From CAZDDB01 sp963843285 (lineage in GTDB: Bacteria > Acidobacteriota > HRBIN11 > JAKEFK01): 64,000 nucleotides of DNA. The notes beneath the pieces are model-generated. The model was not told the origin of the DNA and did no database searches. It saw only the letters and a program-made list of their open reading frames with translations. Shown here piece after piece: positions 8,040 to 16,633 of the stretch. The DNA lies in NCBI GenBank assembly GCA_963843285.1, contig CAWJJO010000013.1, positions 310,001 to 374,000 of the forward strand, given 5' to 3'. Position 1 is the first letter of the stretch. The number at the start of each line of letters is the position of its first letter. A program made the position numbers and the translations under genes.

Positions 8040-8162
8040 GGCAACTCCTTTACACCAAAGAGGCCGCGCTCCCCGCAAATCCTAGGATGTATGATATATG
8101 TGGGACTTGGGACTGTCAAGAAAACTTGCGCATTTGCAAAGAGCGCCGCTATAATCTACGCG

Positions 8163-8639
8163 ATGAAGAGAATTGTGACCTGTGTTTTGGTGAGTTTGTT
8201 GCTTCTTGGTTGCAACCAGAACTCATCGACCCCGAAGTCAACCGAAGGTTCATCACCGCAACCGAGCCAACTTGTTCCACAACAGACGGAAGCACAACCG
8301 GCGTCTACAAGTAATTTCCGGATGCCTCCCTATTTGGAGGACCCAACTTCGGCCGGCCCGTTGTATGCAACATTGGCTCCGGCTGTTGTGCCGCCCAATG
8401 CTCAAGTCGAATATGCGATCGCTCAGGCAAAGCCGGAGCTTCTGGCGCAAATGCCGTGTTTTTGCTATTGCGACCGTTTCGGACACGGATCTTTGCATGA
8501 CTGTTATGTCACCGACCATGCTGTCCACTGCGACATCTGTCTGAAGGAAACAGTCGAGGCGGACCAGTTAGATAAACAAGGGATGACGCCGCAAGAGATC
8601 CGTTCTCTTCTGGTTGCGAAATACCACCCGCACTCCTAA
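8163..8639 (+). CDS. PCYCGC-motif lipoprotein
   Basis: 158 residues from ATG 8163. The signal peptide ends in a lipobox (LLLLGC), so the protein is probably anchored in the membrane by a lipidated Cys. A Ser/Pro/Gln-rich linker is followed by a Cys-rich domain, PCFCYCDRFGHGSLHDCY, then a second Cys pair, resembling PCYCGC proteins, which are thought to bind metal or haem-related partners. The exact function is unknown. The frame runs open to 8034, but the upstream part overlaps the divergent DUF151 gene. Confidence 0.75.
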   Translation: MKRIVTCVLVSLLLLGCNQNSSTPKSTEGSSPQPSQLVPQQTEAQPASTSNFRMPPYLEDPTSAGPLYATLAPAVVPPNAQVEYAIAQAKPELLAQMPCFCYCDRFGHGSLHDCYVTDHAVHCDICLKETVEADQLDKQGMTPQEIRSLLVAKYHPHS

Positions 8640-8642
8640 AGG

Positions 8643-8735
8643 AAAAGTCAAAATGAGAATTGCAAAATGCAAAATGGCTTTTCGGAACTCTGCGACTTTC
8701 ATTTTGCAATTTGACTTTTGCCTTTTTTGACTTTT
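8643..8735. repeat. A/T-rich imperfect inverted repeat
   Basis: Two arms built from AAAAGTCAAAATGAGAATTG-like and CATTTTGCAATTTGACTTTT-like words face each other over about 93 bases. It resembles the dispersed A-rich palindromes found between genes in many environmental bacteria. It fills the whole gap between the lipoprotein gene and the ATG of xdhC, leaving no recognisable ribosome-binding site. Confidence 0.7.
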
Positions 8736-9563
8736 ATGAAGTTGGACCCACACACGATACACAGCAGAATTGCGGAGTTACTGCAACACCGCAAACATTT
8801 CGTGCTGGCTACGATATCCGACATCAAGGGCTCCTGTCCCCAAAAGCCGGGCGCGAAAATGATCGTTCATGCCGACGGAACGTTCGACTTCACGATCGGA
8901 GGAGGCACTTTTGAAGCCGAAGTCCTGGAGGATGCGCAAGCGGCGTTTCACGAGAATACTCCAGTCCACCGCGAGTATCGCCTCACAAAATCTGATCTGG
9001 GAATGTATTGTCAGGGTCTTGTAACTGTAATGTTCGAAAGCTACCATCCTGTTCCGCAGATGATCATTTTCGGCGGCGGTCATGTGGGCCAGGCGTTATC
9101 CAAACTTGCCGCCGCAAGCGAGTTGTTTCATACAATTGTGGTGGATGACAGACCCCAATACGCCGATCCTGCGAAACATCCCGGTGCGGATCGCGTAATT
9201 CTGACTGATCGTTCCTTCCGCCAGGACATACCTGCTTTTGACGATGATTCTTACGTTGTGATCGTCACCCGTTGTCACGCCACGGATAAGCTTCTTGCGC
9301 AACGTTTTATCGAGAGTGCGGTTGCATACCTGGGGCTGATCGGAAGCAGAGCGAAAATCAGACAGTTTCGAAATGAATTGGAACAGGATGGAATTTCCCC
9401 TGCCATGCTGGATCGCATTCATGCTCCGATCGGATTACCAATCGGAGGGAAAAGCCCTGCGGAAGTTGCAATCAGCATTCTTGCGGAGGTGATTCAAGTC
9501 AAGAATGCGCGCATGGTGAACCGAAAAGCGCCAGACCTGAAGATCAAAGCCCGGCATCCGTAA
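8736..9563 (+). CDS. xdhC: XdhC-family molybdenum hydroxylase maturation factor
   Basis: 275 residues. The N-terminal XdhC/CoxI domain has the GSCPQKPGAKM and TIGGGTFEAEVL motifs; the C-terminal Rossmann-type domain has FGGGHVGQALSKLAA, a VTRCHATD segment and GLIGSRAKI. XdhC binds molybdenum cofactor, promotes its sulfuration and inserts it into xanthine dehydrogenase-type enzymes. Start 8736 follows an inverted repeat directly. The 3' end overlaps the convergent nucleotidyltransferase gene by 20 bases. The matching hydroxylase genes lie at 10228-13989. Confidence 0.9.
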   Translation: MKLDPHTIHSRIAELLQHRKHFVLATISDIKGSCPQKPGAKMIVHADGTFDFTIGGGTFEAEVLEDAQAAFHENTPVHREYRLTKSDLGMYCQGLVTVMFESYHPVPQMIIFGGGHVGQALSKLAAASELFHTIVVDDRPQYADPAKHPGADRVILTDRSFRQDIPAFDDDSYVVIVTRCHATDKLLAQRFIESAVAYLGLIGSRAKIRQFRNELEQDGISPAMLDRIHAPIGLPIGGKSPAEVAISILAEVIQVKNARMVNRKAPDLKIKARHP

Positions 9564-10137
9564 TATACTTCTTATAGTCTTCCGGAGTATCGATGTCCAC
9601 AACGATTCCGGGATCTGCAACCTCTATGAAGTCGATTTCCTTCTCGAAAATTTTCTGCAGCTCCTTCGCCGTTTGCGTTGACGACATACGCAAAGCAGAA
9701 TAAATGGCGGCCGAATCATATATGACCGGATGACCGTGTTTCGAATCAAAAACCGGAATGGTCACATGATTCTTCTTAGATCGATAAGACTCAAGTAGTA
9801 CTTTAACTGTTACTGTTTTCACCAGAGGCTGATCCACAGGCCAGACGAGGACTTCAGTTAACCCAGTCGCGAGGTTCCGGAGCCCTTCTTTCAGCGAAGA
9901 GAGTTGCCCCTCTTTGTATCGATAGTTAAAAAGAATATCCAGTTCAAGTTTTCCTTTCAGTCTTTCTTTAATGAGATTATGGTGATGACCTGCTATCAAA
10001 TAGACGTGTGCCACGCCGGCTTCCCTTACCTTGCGGGCAATGCACTCTGCAAACATCTCTGTTCCGATCGGAAGAAGAGCCTTTGGAACATTCATCCGCT
10101 GTGATTCACCGGCAGCAAGGATTATGGCCGCAATCAT
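9544..10137 (-). CDS. MobA/MocA-like molybdenum cofactor nucleotidyltransferase
   Basis: 197 residues. The N-terminal LAAGESQRMNVPKALLP is the nucleotide-binding motif of MobA-like NTP transferases, and VWPVDQPLV carries the metal-binding Asp. Length and context beside XdhC and a molybdenum hydroxylase favour MocA-type cytidylyl transfer to molybdopterin (inference); guanylyl transfer is possible. It is convergent with xdhC and divergent from the hydroxylase operon, so maturation and enzyme genes form one functional island. Confidence 0.85.
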   Translation of the reverse strand: MIAAIILAAGESQRMNVPKALLPIGTEMFAECIARKVREAGVAHVYLIAGHHHNLIKERLKGKLELDILFNYRYKEGQLSSLKEGLRNLATGLTEVLVWPVDQPLVKTVTVKVLLESYRSKKNHVTIPVFDSKHGHPVIYDSAAIYSALRMSSTQTAKELQKIFEKEIDFIEVADPGIVVDIDTPEDYKKYITDAGL

Positions 10138-10160
10138 GTATACACTTTATCACATCAAAA

Positions 10161-10189
10161 TTGACAACGTTTTCTTCGTTCTATATGAT
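10161..10189 (+). promoter_or_regulatory. Sigma-70-type promoter of the molybdenum hydroxylase operon
   Basis: TTGACA at 10161-10166 and TATGAT at 10184-10189 with a 17-bp spacer, close to the vegetative consensus. The predicted transcript starts near 10196, which rules out the in-frame GTG at 10192 as the start of the first gene. Confidence 0.75.
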
Positions 10190-10227
10190 TCGTGAGAACC
10201 ACGATCATGAAACAGAAAAGAATTTTC

Positions 10228-10719
10228 ATGCGCTTCCGAATCAACGGTGAAGACGTTGAAGTTGCGGCGTCTCCAAACCGTTTGCTCCTGGATGTTTTGC
10301 GCGAAGATCTCGGCCTGACGGGCACAAAACTGGGTTGTGACGATGGTTCCTGCGGCGCGTGCACGGTCCTGGTGGATGGAGTTCCGTCGCAGTGTTGCAT
10401 GATGCTCGCTGTTTCCTATCAAGGAAGAGAGATCCAGACCGTGGAATCGCTGTCGAGAAAAGGCGAACTGGATCCGCTGCAGAGGGCGTTTTGCGACGAG
10501 GGAGGCCAACAGTGTGGATTTTGCACACCGGGTATTCTGATGACCGCAAGAGCGTTGCTTCTGGAAAACCCCGATCCGAGCGTAGAAGAGATTTCGCAAG
10601 CTCTCGCCGGCAATCTATGCAGATGCACGGGGTATACAAAGATCATTGCCGCGGTCCGAAGAGCGGCCCAGGACTATCAAGAAGCTCGCCGGAACGATCC
10701 GCAGAGAATCGCGCTCTGA
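10228..10719 (+). CDS. Molybdenum hydroxylase small subunit, two [2Fe-2S] clusters
   Basis: 163 residues from ATG 10228; an ATG at 10207 is also possible. The plant-ferredoxin-type cluster site is CDDGSCGACTVLVDG, and the second cluster domain has QQCGFCTPG and NLCRCTGY. This is the electron-transfer subunit of the xanthine dehydrogenase/CO dehydrogenase/4-hydroxybenzoyl-CoA reductase family, of usual length. It is first in the operon, preceded by a consensus promoter and followed by the catalytic and FAD subunits. Confidence 0.93.
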   Translation: MRFRINGEDVEVAASPNRLLLDVLREDLGLTGTKLGCDDGSCGACTVLVDGVPSQCCMMLAVSYQGREIQTVESLSRKGELDPLQRAFCDEGGQQCGFCTPGILMTARALLLENPDPSVEEISQALAGNLCRCTGYTKIIAAVRRAAQDYQEARRNDPQRIAL

Positions 10720-10756
10720 ATTCAGCTTCATCATTCTTGCATTCTGAATTAAAGAT

Positions 10757-13039
10757 ATGACTGATTATTCAATCATTGGCAAACCGGTCCCGATGGTGGA
10801 TGGCGCATCCAAGGTCACCGGAAGCGGCATCTACACGGATGACATGAAGCTTCCGGGAATGCTTCATGCAAGGATCCTTCGAAGTGTCCATCCACACGCG
10901 CGAATTTTGATCCTGAATACTTCTCGCGCGGAATCCATCTCCGGCGTCCATGCTGTGGTTACCGGAAAAGACGTCGCAGGCAAATACGGAATCTTACCGG
11001 TCGGTCATGATGAAACCGCCCTCGCGGTGGACAAAGTGCGGTATGTCGGCGAAGGGGTGGCAGCCGTGGCAGCCGCAACGCCGGAAATCGCGGAAGAAGC
11101 CATCCAGGCAATCGAGGTTGTATACGAACCGCTGCCTGCTTATTTCGATGCGCGTGATTCGATGAATCATTGTGCTGTTTTGATCCATGAAGACAAGCCG
11201 GACAATCTGGAACGCGATTATCATCACCATTTCGGCAATGTAGATGAAGGCTTTTCGCGCGCGGACCACATCCGCAGCGATTCGTTTATCTGCCCGCAGG
11301 TTACACATGCGGCGATGGAGCCGCACAGCACAGTCGCAAGATACGAGGAAAACGGCAAACTGACCGTCTGGTCGTCCACGCAGACTCCGTACTATTTGCA
11401 CCGTACATTGGCCGATGTGTTAAAAATCCCGATGAGCCGGATCCGCGTGATCAAACCACTTGTCGGTGGAGGATTCGGAGGCAAGGACGAACCGCTGGGA
11501 CATGAGATCTGCGCAGCGGCGCTGTCGGTAAAATCCGGCAGGCCGGTCAAACTGACCGTCACACGCGAAGAAGTATTTTATATCCACCGCGGACGCCCGA
11601 CACAGTTTGTCGATATGAAGACAGGGACCACAAAAGAGGGAAAGATCACGGCTGTCGAATGCAAAACGATCCAGGATGGCGGCGCATTCTGCAGCTATGG
11701 CGTTGTAACGATCCTGTACTCAGGCGCTCTACTGGGAGCCATCTACGATATTCGTAACATGAAATACGACGGCTTTCGTGTATTGACCAACAAACCGCCC
11801 TCCGGCGCGATGCGAGGCCACGGAACGGTCAATGTGCGCTTCGCCTTTGAGTCGCAGCTGGATATGATTGCGGACGATCTTGGTATCGATCCCGCTGAAA
11901 TCCGCCTTCGCAACGCGCTCGAGCCGAATACGCGAACCGTAAACGATCTGCGCGTTACGTCTTACGGATATCCGGACTGCATCCGGCAAGCGGTTCAGAG
12001 GTCCGCATGGAAAGAGAAAAAGGGCAAGCTTCCATTCGGAAAAGGTGTCGGCATTGCAGGCTCGCATTACGTCAGCGGCGCCGCAAATTCGATTATCCGC
12101 GCCAAGCTGCCGCATTCGAATGTGATGCTGAAGCTGGATATCGACGGCGGTGTGACCATCTACACCGGGACAGCAGAAATCGGTCAGGGATCCGATACGA
12201 TTCAGGTGCAGATTGTTGCTGAAGAGCTCGGAATTGAAATCAGCCGTGTACGAATTATCTCAGCCGATTCGGATTTGACTCCCCTGGATCTGGGCAGTTA
12301 TTCGAGCCGTGTGACATTCATGGCCGGCAACGCCTGTCTGCAAGCCGCGCGTGAAATGAAAAGCAAGATCAACAAAGCCGCCTCAGAACTGCTGGGGATT
12401 CCGGTAGACCGCCTGCGAAACAGGGACAATTCTGTTTTTGATTCAGAGTATTCTGAGAAGCGTGTCGCTTTTGATGAGGCTGTCGTTCATGCGCTGGGCA
12501 CGCAGGGCGGTACGCTGGTGACCAAGGGTTCTTATACACCACCCAAAGAGGCCCAGGGCGGGAAATTCAAAGGTGCAGGTGTCGGCCCATCCCCGGCTTA
12601 CAGTTACAGCGCACAGGTTGCGGAAGTAACCGTTGATCCTGAAACGGGTGTTGTTAAAGTGGATCGCGTTGTCGCCGCGCATGATTGTGGATTTGCCCTC
12701 AACCCGCTCACCGTGGAAGGACAGATTGAAGGTTCCGTTTCGATGGGGCTGGGACAGGCGATGCAAGAGCAGGTGCTTTTTGATCAGGGGTTGATCATGA
12801 ACCCCGGATTGCTGGAATACAAAACTCCGGGCATTCTGGATTCACCTGTGATCGAATCGATCATTGTGGAAAGTGCCGATTCGGAAGGGCCATACGGCGC
12901 GAAGGAAGCAGGCGAAGGATCGCTGGCAGCCGTTATTCCTGCAGTTGCAAATGCAATTTATGATGCGATCGGTGTGCGCATCAAAGAACTTCCATTTACA
13001 CCGGAGAAAATTCTGAAAGCGCTGAAAGAAAAGAAATGA
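10757..13039 (+). CDS. Molybdenum hydroxylase large catalytic subunit
   Basis: 760 residues, full length for XdhA/HcrA-type subunits. It has the N-terminal a/b-hammerhead domain (KVTGSGIYTDDM) and cofactor-binding motifs GGGFGGKDEP, AMRGHG and SYSSRVTFMAGNA. The C-terminal YGAKEAGEGS holds the catalytic Glu. The substrate cannot be fixed from sequence alone; the iron-sulfur insertion in the FAD subunit points to aromatic-CoA reductase relatives rather than classical xanthine dehydrogenase. Its 3' end overlaps the next gene by 4 bases. Confidence 0.93.
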   Translation: MTDYSIIGKPVPMVDGASKVTGSGIYTDDMKLPGMLHARILRSVHPHARILILNTSRAESISGVHAVVTGKDVAGKYGILPVGHDETALAVDKVRYVGEGVAAVAAATPEIAEEAIQAIEVVYEPLPAYFDARDSMNHCAVLIHEDKPDNLERDYHHHFGNVDEGFSRADHIRSDSFICPQVTHAAMEPHSTVARYEENGKLTVWSSTQTPYYLHRTLADVLKIPMSRIRVIKPLVGGGFGGKDEPLGHEICAAALSVKSGRPVKLTVTREEVFYIHRGRPTQFVDMKTGTTKEGKITAVECKTIQDGGAFCSYGVVTILYSGALLGAIYDIRNMKYDGFRVLTNKPPSGAMRGHGTVNVRFAFESQLDMIADDLGIDPAEIRLRNALEPNTRTVNDLRVTSYGYPDCIRQAVQRSAWKEKKGKLPFGKGVGIAGSHYVSGAANSIIRAKLPHSNVMLKLDIDGGVTIYTGTAEIGQGSDTIQVQIVAEELGIEISRVRIISADSDLTPLDLGSYSSRVTFMAGNACLQAAREMKSKINKAASELLGIPVDRLRNRDNSVFDSEYSEKRVAFDEAVVHALGTQGGTLVTKGSYTPPKEAQGGKFKGAGVGPSPAYSYSAQVAEVTVDPETGVVKVDRVVAAHDCGFALNPLTVEGQIEGSVSMGLGQAMQEQVLFDQGLIMNPGLLEYKTPGILDSPVIESIIVESADSEGPYGAKEAGEGSLAAVIPAVANAIYDAIGVRIKELPFTPEKILKALKEKK

Positions 13040-13989
13040 CACTTCCAGTTTTTGATGTATTCATCCCGGAAACTCTAAAAGAGGCGCTCGCCTTCTACTC
13101 GGAAAACAGGCAGTCCACAAAAATTCTTGCCGGCGGAACGGACATAGTGCCGAGCTTGAAACAGCGTCTGTTTGAGCCGCAATATCTGCTGGATATCAAA
13201 TCACTACGCGAACTGCATGGAATCCACGAATCGGATGAAGGTGCGGTTCGAATCGGCGCCCTCACCACGATCGCAGAGGTTGCTGCGAGTCCGATGGTCC
13301 ACAAGGAATTTCCCGTTCTGCAGCAAGCAGCATATACCGTTGCGGGGCCCGGTTTGCGCAACGTCGGAACGATCGGAGGGAACATCTGCCTGGATACGCG
13401 TTGTTATTGGTACAATCAGTCGTATTTCTGGCGTCAATCGTGCGGCTTTTGCATCAAGAAAGACGGCTCCATGTGCCATGTGGCTCCGGGAAGCAAAACA
13501 TGCTGGGCAGTCTATTCCGGGGATACGGCCGCAGCCCTTTTGACTCTTCATGCGAAAATCAAACTTTCTTCCTTGGAGGGAGAAAGAATTCTTTCGCTTC
13601 AGGAATTCTTTCTGAATGACGGACTGATCCGAAACAGAATCAATCCGGGCGAAATTCTGACCGAAATTCTGATTCCCGCTGAATCACGCGGCTACGCAGG
13701 GTCTTACGAGAAGTTCCGCCTGCGTGGTTCAGTGGATTACCCACTTGCAGGCGTTGCTGTGGCCGTCAAGAAATCGAATGGAAGCTTTCACGATCTGCGG
13801 ATCGGACTAACCGCAGTAAATCCCCTCCCCGTTCTGCTGAAAGATCCTCCGCAAACGATGGATGAAGTACGCGCGCTGGCGATGCGAACCGCGAAGCCGT
13901 TGAAGACTTCCGCAAGCACTATGGAGTACAGACGGCACATGATCGGAGTCATGGTGAAACGATCCATGGAAAAACTGGAAGTGAAATGA
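13036..13989 (+). CDS. Molybdenum hydroxylase FAD subunit with extra Fe-S insertion
   Basis: 317 residues. The FAD-binding domain has the AGGTDIVPSLK and TIGGNICLDTRC motifs. Right after the second FAD motif comes an insertion with Cys in the pattern CLDTRC...SCGFC...MC...TCW before the usual GDTAAALL. A [4Fe-4S]-carrying insertion at this place is known from the beta subunit of 4-hydroxybenzoyl-CoA reductase (HcrB), whose length is similar. This suggests reductive or low-potential electron transfer rather than plain xanthine oxidation (inference). The start overlaps the large-subunit stop, and its stop overlaps the next start (ATGA). Confidence 0.9.
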   Translation: MTLPVFDVFIPETLKEALAFYSENRQSTKILAGGTDIVPSLKQRLFEPQYLLDIKSLRELHGIHESDEGAVRIGALTTIAEVAASPMVHKEFPVLQQAAYTVAGPGLRNVGTIGGNICLDTRCYWYNQSYFWRQSCGFCIKKDGSMCHVAPGSKTCWAVYSGDTAAALLTLHAKIKLSSLEGERILSLQEFFLNDGLIRNRINPGEILTEILIPAESRGYAGSYEKFRLRGSVDYPLAGVAVAVKKSNGSFHDLRIGLTAVNPLPVLLKDPPQTMDEVRALAMRTAKPLKTSASTMEYRRHMIGVMVKRSMEKLEVK

Positions 13990-14462
13990 AGAAAGCATTG
14001 GTTCCGGTCATCTTGATACTCTTGAGTGCCGGTTTTGCCCATGCGCAGTTTCATCGCGAACCTCCACTCAGACTCAAGTTCGTTCCTGCTTCAAACGCGA
14101 AAGCGGGAGAAACGATAGATGTGAAAGTGGAAGTGGATATCAGCAAAGGCTTTCACATCTTCTCGGAAAAACCGGAGATCGAAGGAGTCAAAGCGAGCCG
14201 GCTTGTTGTGGAAGAATCGGATGCTTTCACGATCGACAAGATTGAGTTTCCAAAGCCATCGGAAGTTTATTCTGATGTATTCCAGAAAAAGCTGAATTTT
14301 TATCAGGATAAGATCAGCATTACTGTTTTTCTGAAGTTGAATCCCGGAATTTCTGACGAATTTGCCATAAATGGTACTTTACAATTTCAGGCGTGTTCAG
14401 ATAAGCTCTGCTTGCCACCATCAAAACAGCCGTTTTCCGGAAAACAGGTGGTCACAAGATAA
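13986..14462 (+). CDS. Secreted DsbD N-terminal-like domain protein
   Basis: 158 residues with a signal peptide ending at about AHA (residues 18-20). The rest is one immunoglobulin-like domain resembling DsbD-N, including the QACSDKLCLPP motif whose two Cys shuttle electrons in DsbD. No membrane or thioredoxin domain follows, so it is a stand-alone thiol domain in the periplasm. ATGA overlap with the FAD-subunit gene and immediate adjacency to the molybdopterin oxidoreductase suggest co-transcription; a functional link to them is not obvious. Confidence 0.8.
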   Translation: MKKALVPVILILLSAGFAHAQFHREPPLRLKFVPASNAKAGETIDVKVEVDISKGFHIFSEKPEIEGVKASRLVVEESDAFTIDKIEFPKPSEVYSDVFQKKLNFYQDKISITVFLKLNPGISDEFAINGTLQFQACSDKLCLPPSKQPFSGKQVVTR

Positions 14463-16463
14463 ATGGAAACGAGAACGCTCCCTTCTGTTTGCACGATGGA
14501 TTGTCCGGACACTTGCAGTCTGGATGTGGAAGTTCAAGATGGCCGTGTCACAAAAATTTCACCTTCATCGCGGAATCCGCTAACGGACGGGTTTATCTGT
14601 TCAAAAATCGCGCACTTTACAAAGCGTCTCTATTCCCCGGATCGCATTGCGTATCCGATGAAACGTGCAGGCGAAAAGGGATCGGGTGAATTTGCGCGGA
14701 TCAGTTGGGACGAGGCGGTCGAGCTGATTTCGGAAAGATTTCGATCGATTCGCAATCAGTTTGGCGGCGAAGCCATCCTTCCCTTCTCCTACGGAGGCTC
14801 CAACGGAATTCTAGGTCAGGACACAAGCGACAAGGCTTTTTTCGCGAAACTGGGAGCATCCCGGCTCGCTCGCACCGTGTGCGCTGCTCCAACCTCCGCT
14901 GCTGCAACAGGAATGTACGGCAAAATGCCGGGCGTAGCCTTTGAAGATTATCTACACGCAAAGATGATTCTGATCTGGGGGGCGAACGCAAAAGCCTCCA
15001 ATATTCATCTGGTTCCGATTCTAAAAAGGGCAAAAGCGAGTGGAGCGCAAATCGCCATCGTTGATCCGAAATTGAACTATTCCCGGCGTGAGTATGATCT
15101 CCATCTACCTGTTTATCCCGGTACCGACCTTGTTGTCGCACTGGCGATGATTCGGTACTGGCATCAAAACAACATGCTCGCAGACGACTTTCTCACCCAG
15201 ACCGCCGTCGGCCTTGATGTATTGCTTGAACGAGCCTCAGAATTCACTTTAGACAAAGCAGCGTCGATCTCGCGGATCGCTGCAGCCGAAATCGAGAAGC
15301 TGGCAAACATGTATGCGGAAGCAAATCCTGCCGTAATTCGGCTCGGCTGGGGTCAAGAACGGAACCGCAACGGCGGGCAGTCCTCCGCTGCGATTCTCGC
15401 AATGCCTGCTCTGCTTGGAAAATTTGGAGTGCAAGGCGGTGGCTTCACACTTAGCAACGGTGGAGCTGCAAAGGTCATAGCAAACAAGCTTGTGGATGCA
15501 CCAATCTGGATGACCCGCGAATTGAACATGAATCAACTGGGCAAACTTCTTTTGGAAGAACAGAATCCGCCCATCAAGGGAATGCTTGTTTACAATTGCA
15601 ATCCGGCTGCAACGATGCCCCATCAGAATGCAGTTCTAAAAGGGCTTGCTCGCGAGGATCTTTTTACTGTCGTGTTTGATCAGATCATGACAGACACAGC
15701 GATGTATGCCGATGTGCTTCTTCCCGCGGTCACATTTCTCGAGCAGGAAGAAATCAAGAAATCCTACGGGGGTTTCGTGCTGCAATATCTGTCGCCTGTA
15801 ATTTCTGCTTGCGGAGAAGCCAAACCGAATGAAGAAGTATTTGCGATGCTTGGCCGCGGGATGGGATGGACGGATAAGGCGTTCCTGGAGACGACGGAAG
15901 ACTATTTGCGTCGCGCCGCCGGGGCGATCCGCGGGTTGGGAAAAGATATTACACTCGAAGAACTTCGAGAGAAGCGCCTATTGTTTTACAATTTTCCCGG
16001 ACCAAACCCGATTCAGTTCAAGACAGCGTTTCCCTGGACCACGGACAGTAAGATCGATCTGGCGCCGTCCACGCTTGGAGATCGTCCCTACGAGTACATC
16101 GAAGATAGCGATGATTCGCGTTATCCGCTTGCGCTAATCAGTCCTGCCTCAAACAAAACCATCAGCTCTTCCATGGGCGAATACAATTTGCCCGAATTGT
16201 TCGCTGACCTTCATCCTCAGGAAGCTTCCTCTCGAAATCTCAAAAATGGAATGTCTGTTCGGGTCTTTAACGAATATGGCGAAGTGCACTGCAAACTTCG
16301 AATCCGTTCGGAGCTTAGACCGGGCGTCGTTTCTATACCAAAAGGGGCGTGGAGAAAATCTTCATTGAATGGTCTGACTTCCAACGCTCTTTCTCCCGAC
16401 ACACTCGGCACTGCAGGTGGCGCTTGCTTCAATGACGCGCGAGTTGAGATCGCGGCGTTATAG
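14463..16463 (+). CDS. Molybdopterin oxidoreductase, BisC/formate dehydrogenase-like
   Basis: 666 residues. An N-terminal [4Fe-4S] site is C10-x3-C14-x3-C18 followed by a fourth Cys in GFICSK; then come the molybdopterin oxidoreductase core and the C-terminal dinucleotide-binding domain (SPASNKTISSSMGE). There is no Tat signal, so it is probably cytoplasmic. Family members reduce or oxidise small substrates such as sulfoxides, thiosulfate or polysulfide; the substrate is not predictable. It starts on the base after the DsbD-N-like stop codon. Confidence 0.88.
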   Translation: METRTLPSVCTMDCPDTCSLDVEVQDGRVTKISPSSRNPLTDGFICSKIAHFTKRLYSPDRIAYPMKRAGEKGSGEFARISWDEAVELISERFRSIRNQFGGEAILPFSYGGSNGILGQDTSDKAFFAKLGASRLARTVCAAPTSAAATGMYGKMPGVAFEDYLHAKMILIWGANAKASNIHLVPILKRAKASGAQIAIVDPKLNYSRREYDLHLPVYPGTDLVVALAMIRYWHQNNMLADDFLTQTAVGLDVLLERASEFTLDKAASISRIAAAEIEKLANMYAEANPAVIRLGWGQERNRNGGQSSAAILAMPALLGKFGVQGGGFTLSNGGAAKVIANKLVDAPIWMTRELNMNQLGKLLLEEQNPPIKGMLVYNCNPAATMPHQNAVLKGLAREDLFTVVFDQIMTDTAMYADVLLPAVTFLEQEEIKKSYGGFVLQYLSPVISACGEAKPNEEVFAMLGRGMGWTDKAFLETTEDYLRRAAGAIRGLGKDITLEELREKRLLFYNFPGPNPIQFKTAFPWTTDSKIDLAPSTLGDRPYEYIEDSDDSRYPLALISPASNKTISSSMGEYNLPELFADLHPQEASSRNLKNGMSVRVFNEYGEVHCKLRIRSELRPGVVSIPKGAWRKSSLNGLTSNALSPDTLGTAGGACFNDARVEIAAL

Positions 16464-16482
16464 ATCCTTCGAGGGGGCAGGA

Positions 16483-16505
16483 GCGCCCGCCAGTTTTGCG
16501 GGCGC
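16483..16505 (+). terminator. Hairpin after the molybdopterin oxidoreductase gene
   Basis: GCGCCCGC and GCGGGCGC form an 8-bp stem with a 7-nt loop, 19 bases after the stop codon. It lacks a T-run, so it may be a dispersed palindrome acting as a transcript end rather than a true intrinsic terminator. Confidence 0.45.
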
Positions 16506-16575
16506 CCCTAACTAGAAAGGAGTAGATGCATTCAATCTATAAGACGCATCAAATTGCGATTTGGTTCCCCCCTTG

Positions 16576-16633
16576 GTAGGGGCGACCCTTGTGGTCACCC
16601 TCGAATGTGGGCGGGGACAAGCCCCGCCCCTAC
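16576..16633 (-). repeat. Dispersed palindromic repeat, family B copy 1
   Basis: A 58-bp element starting with GTAGGGGCGACCCTTGTGGT and ending with AAGCCCCGCCCCTAC. It is close to the reverse complement of the element at 38076-38134. Its outer end supplies the TAG stop codon of the threonine-dehydratase-like gene. Confidence 0.85.

Noticed and set aside
10192..10227. GTG 10192 as the start of the [2Fe-2S] subunit
   Set aside because: It lies 2 bases after a consensus -10 box, before the expected transcript start.
16526..16579. 17-codon frame behind AAGGAG at 16517-16522
   Set aside because: Very short, ends in a dispersed repeat, and no coding signal; kept only as a curiosity.
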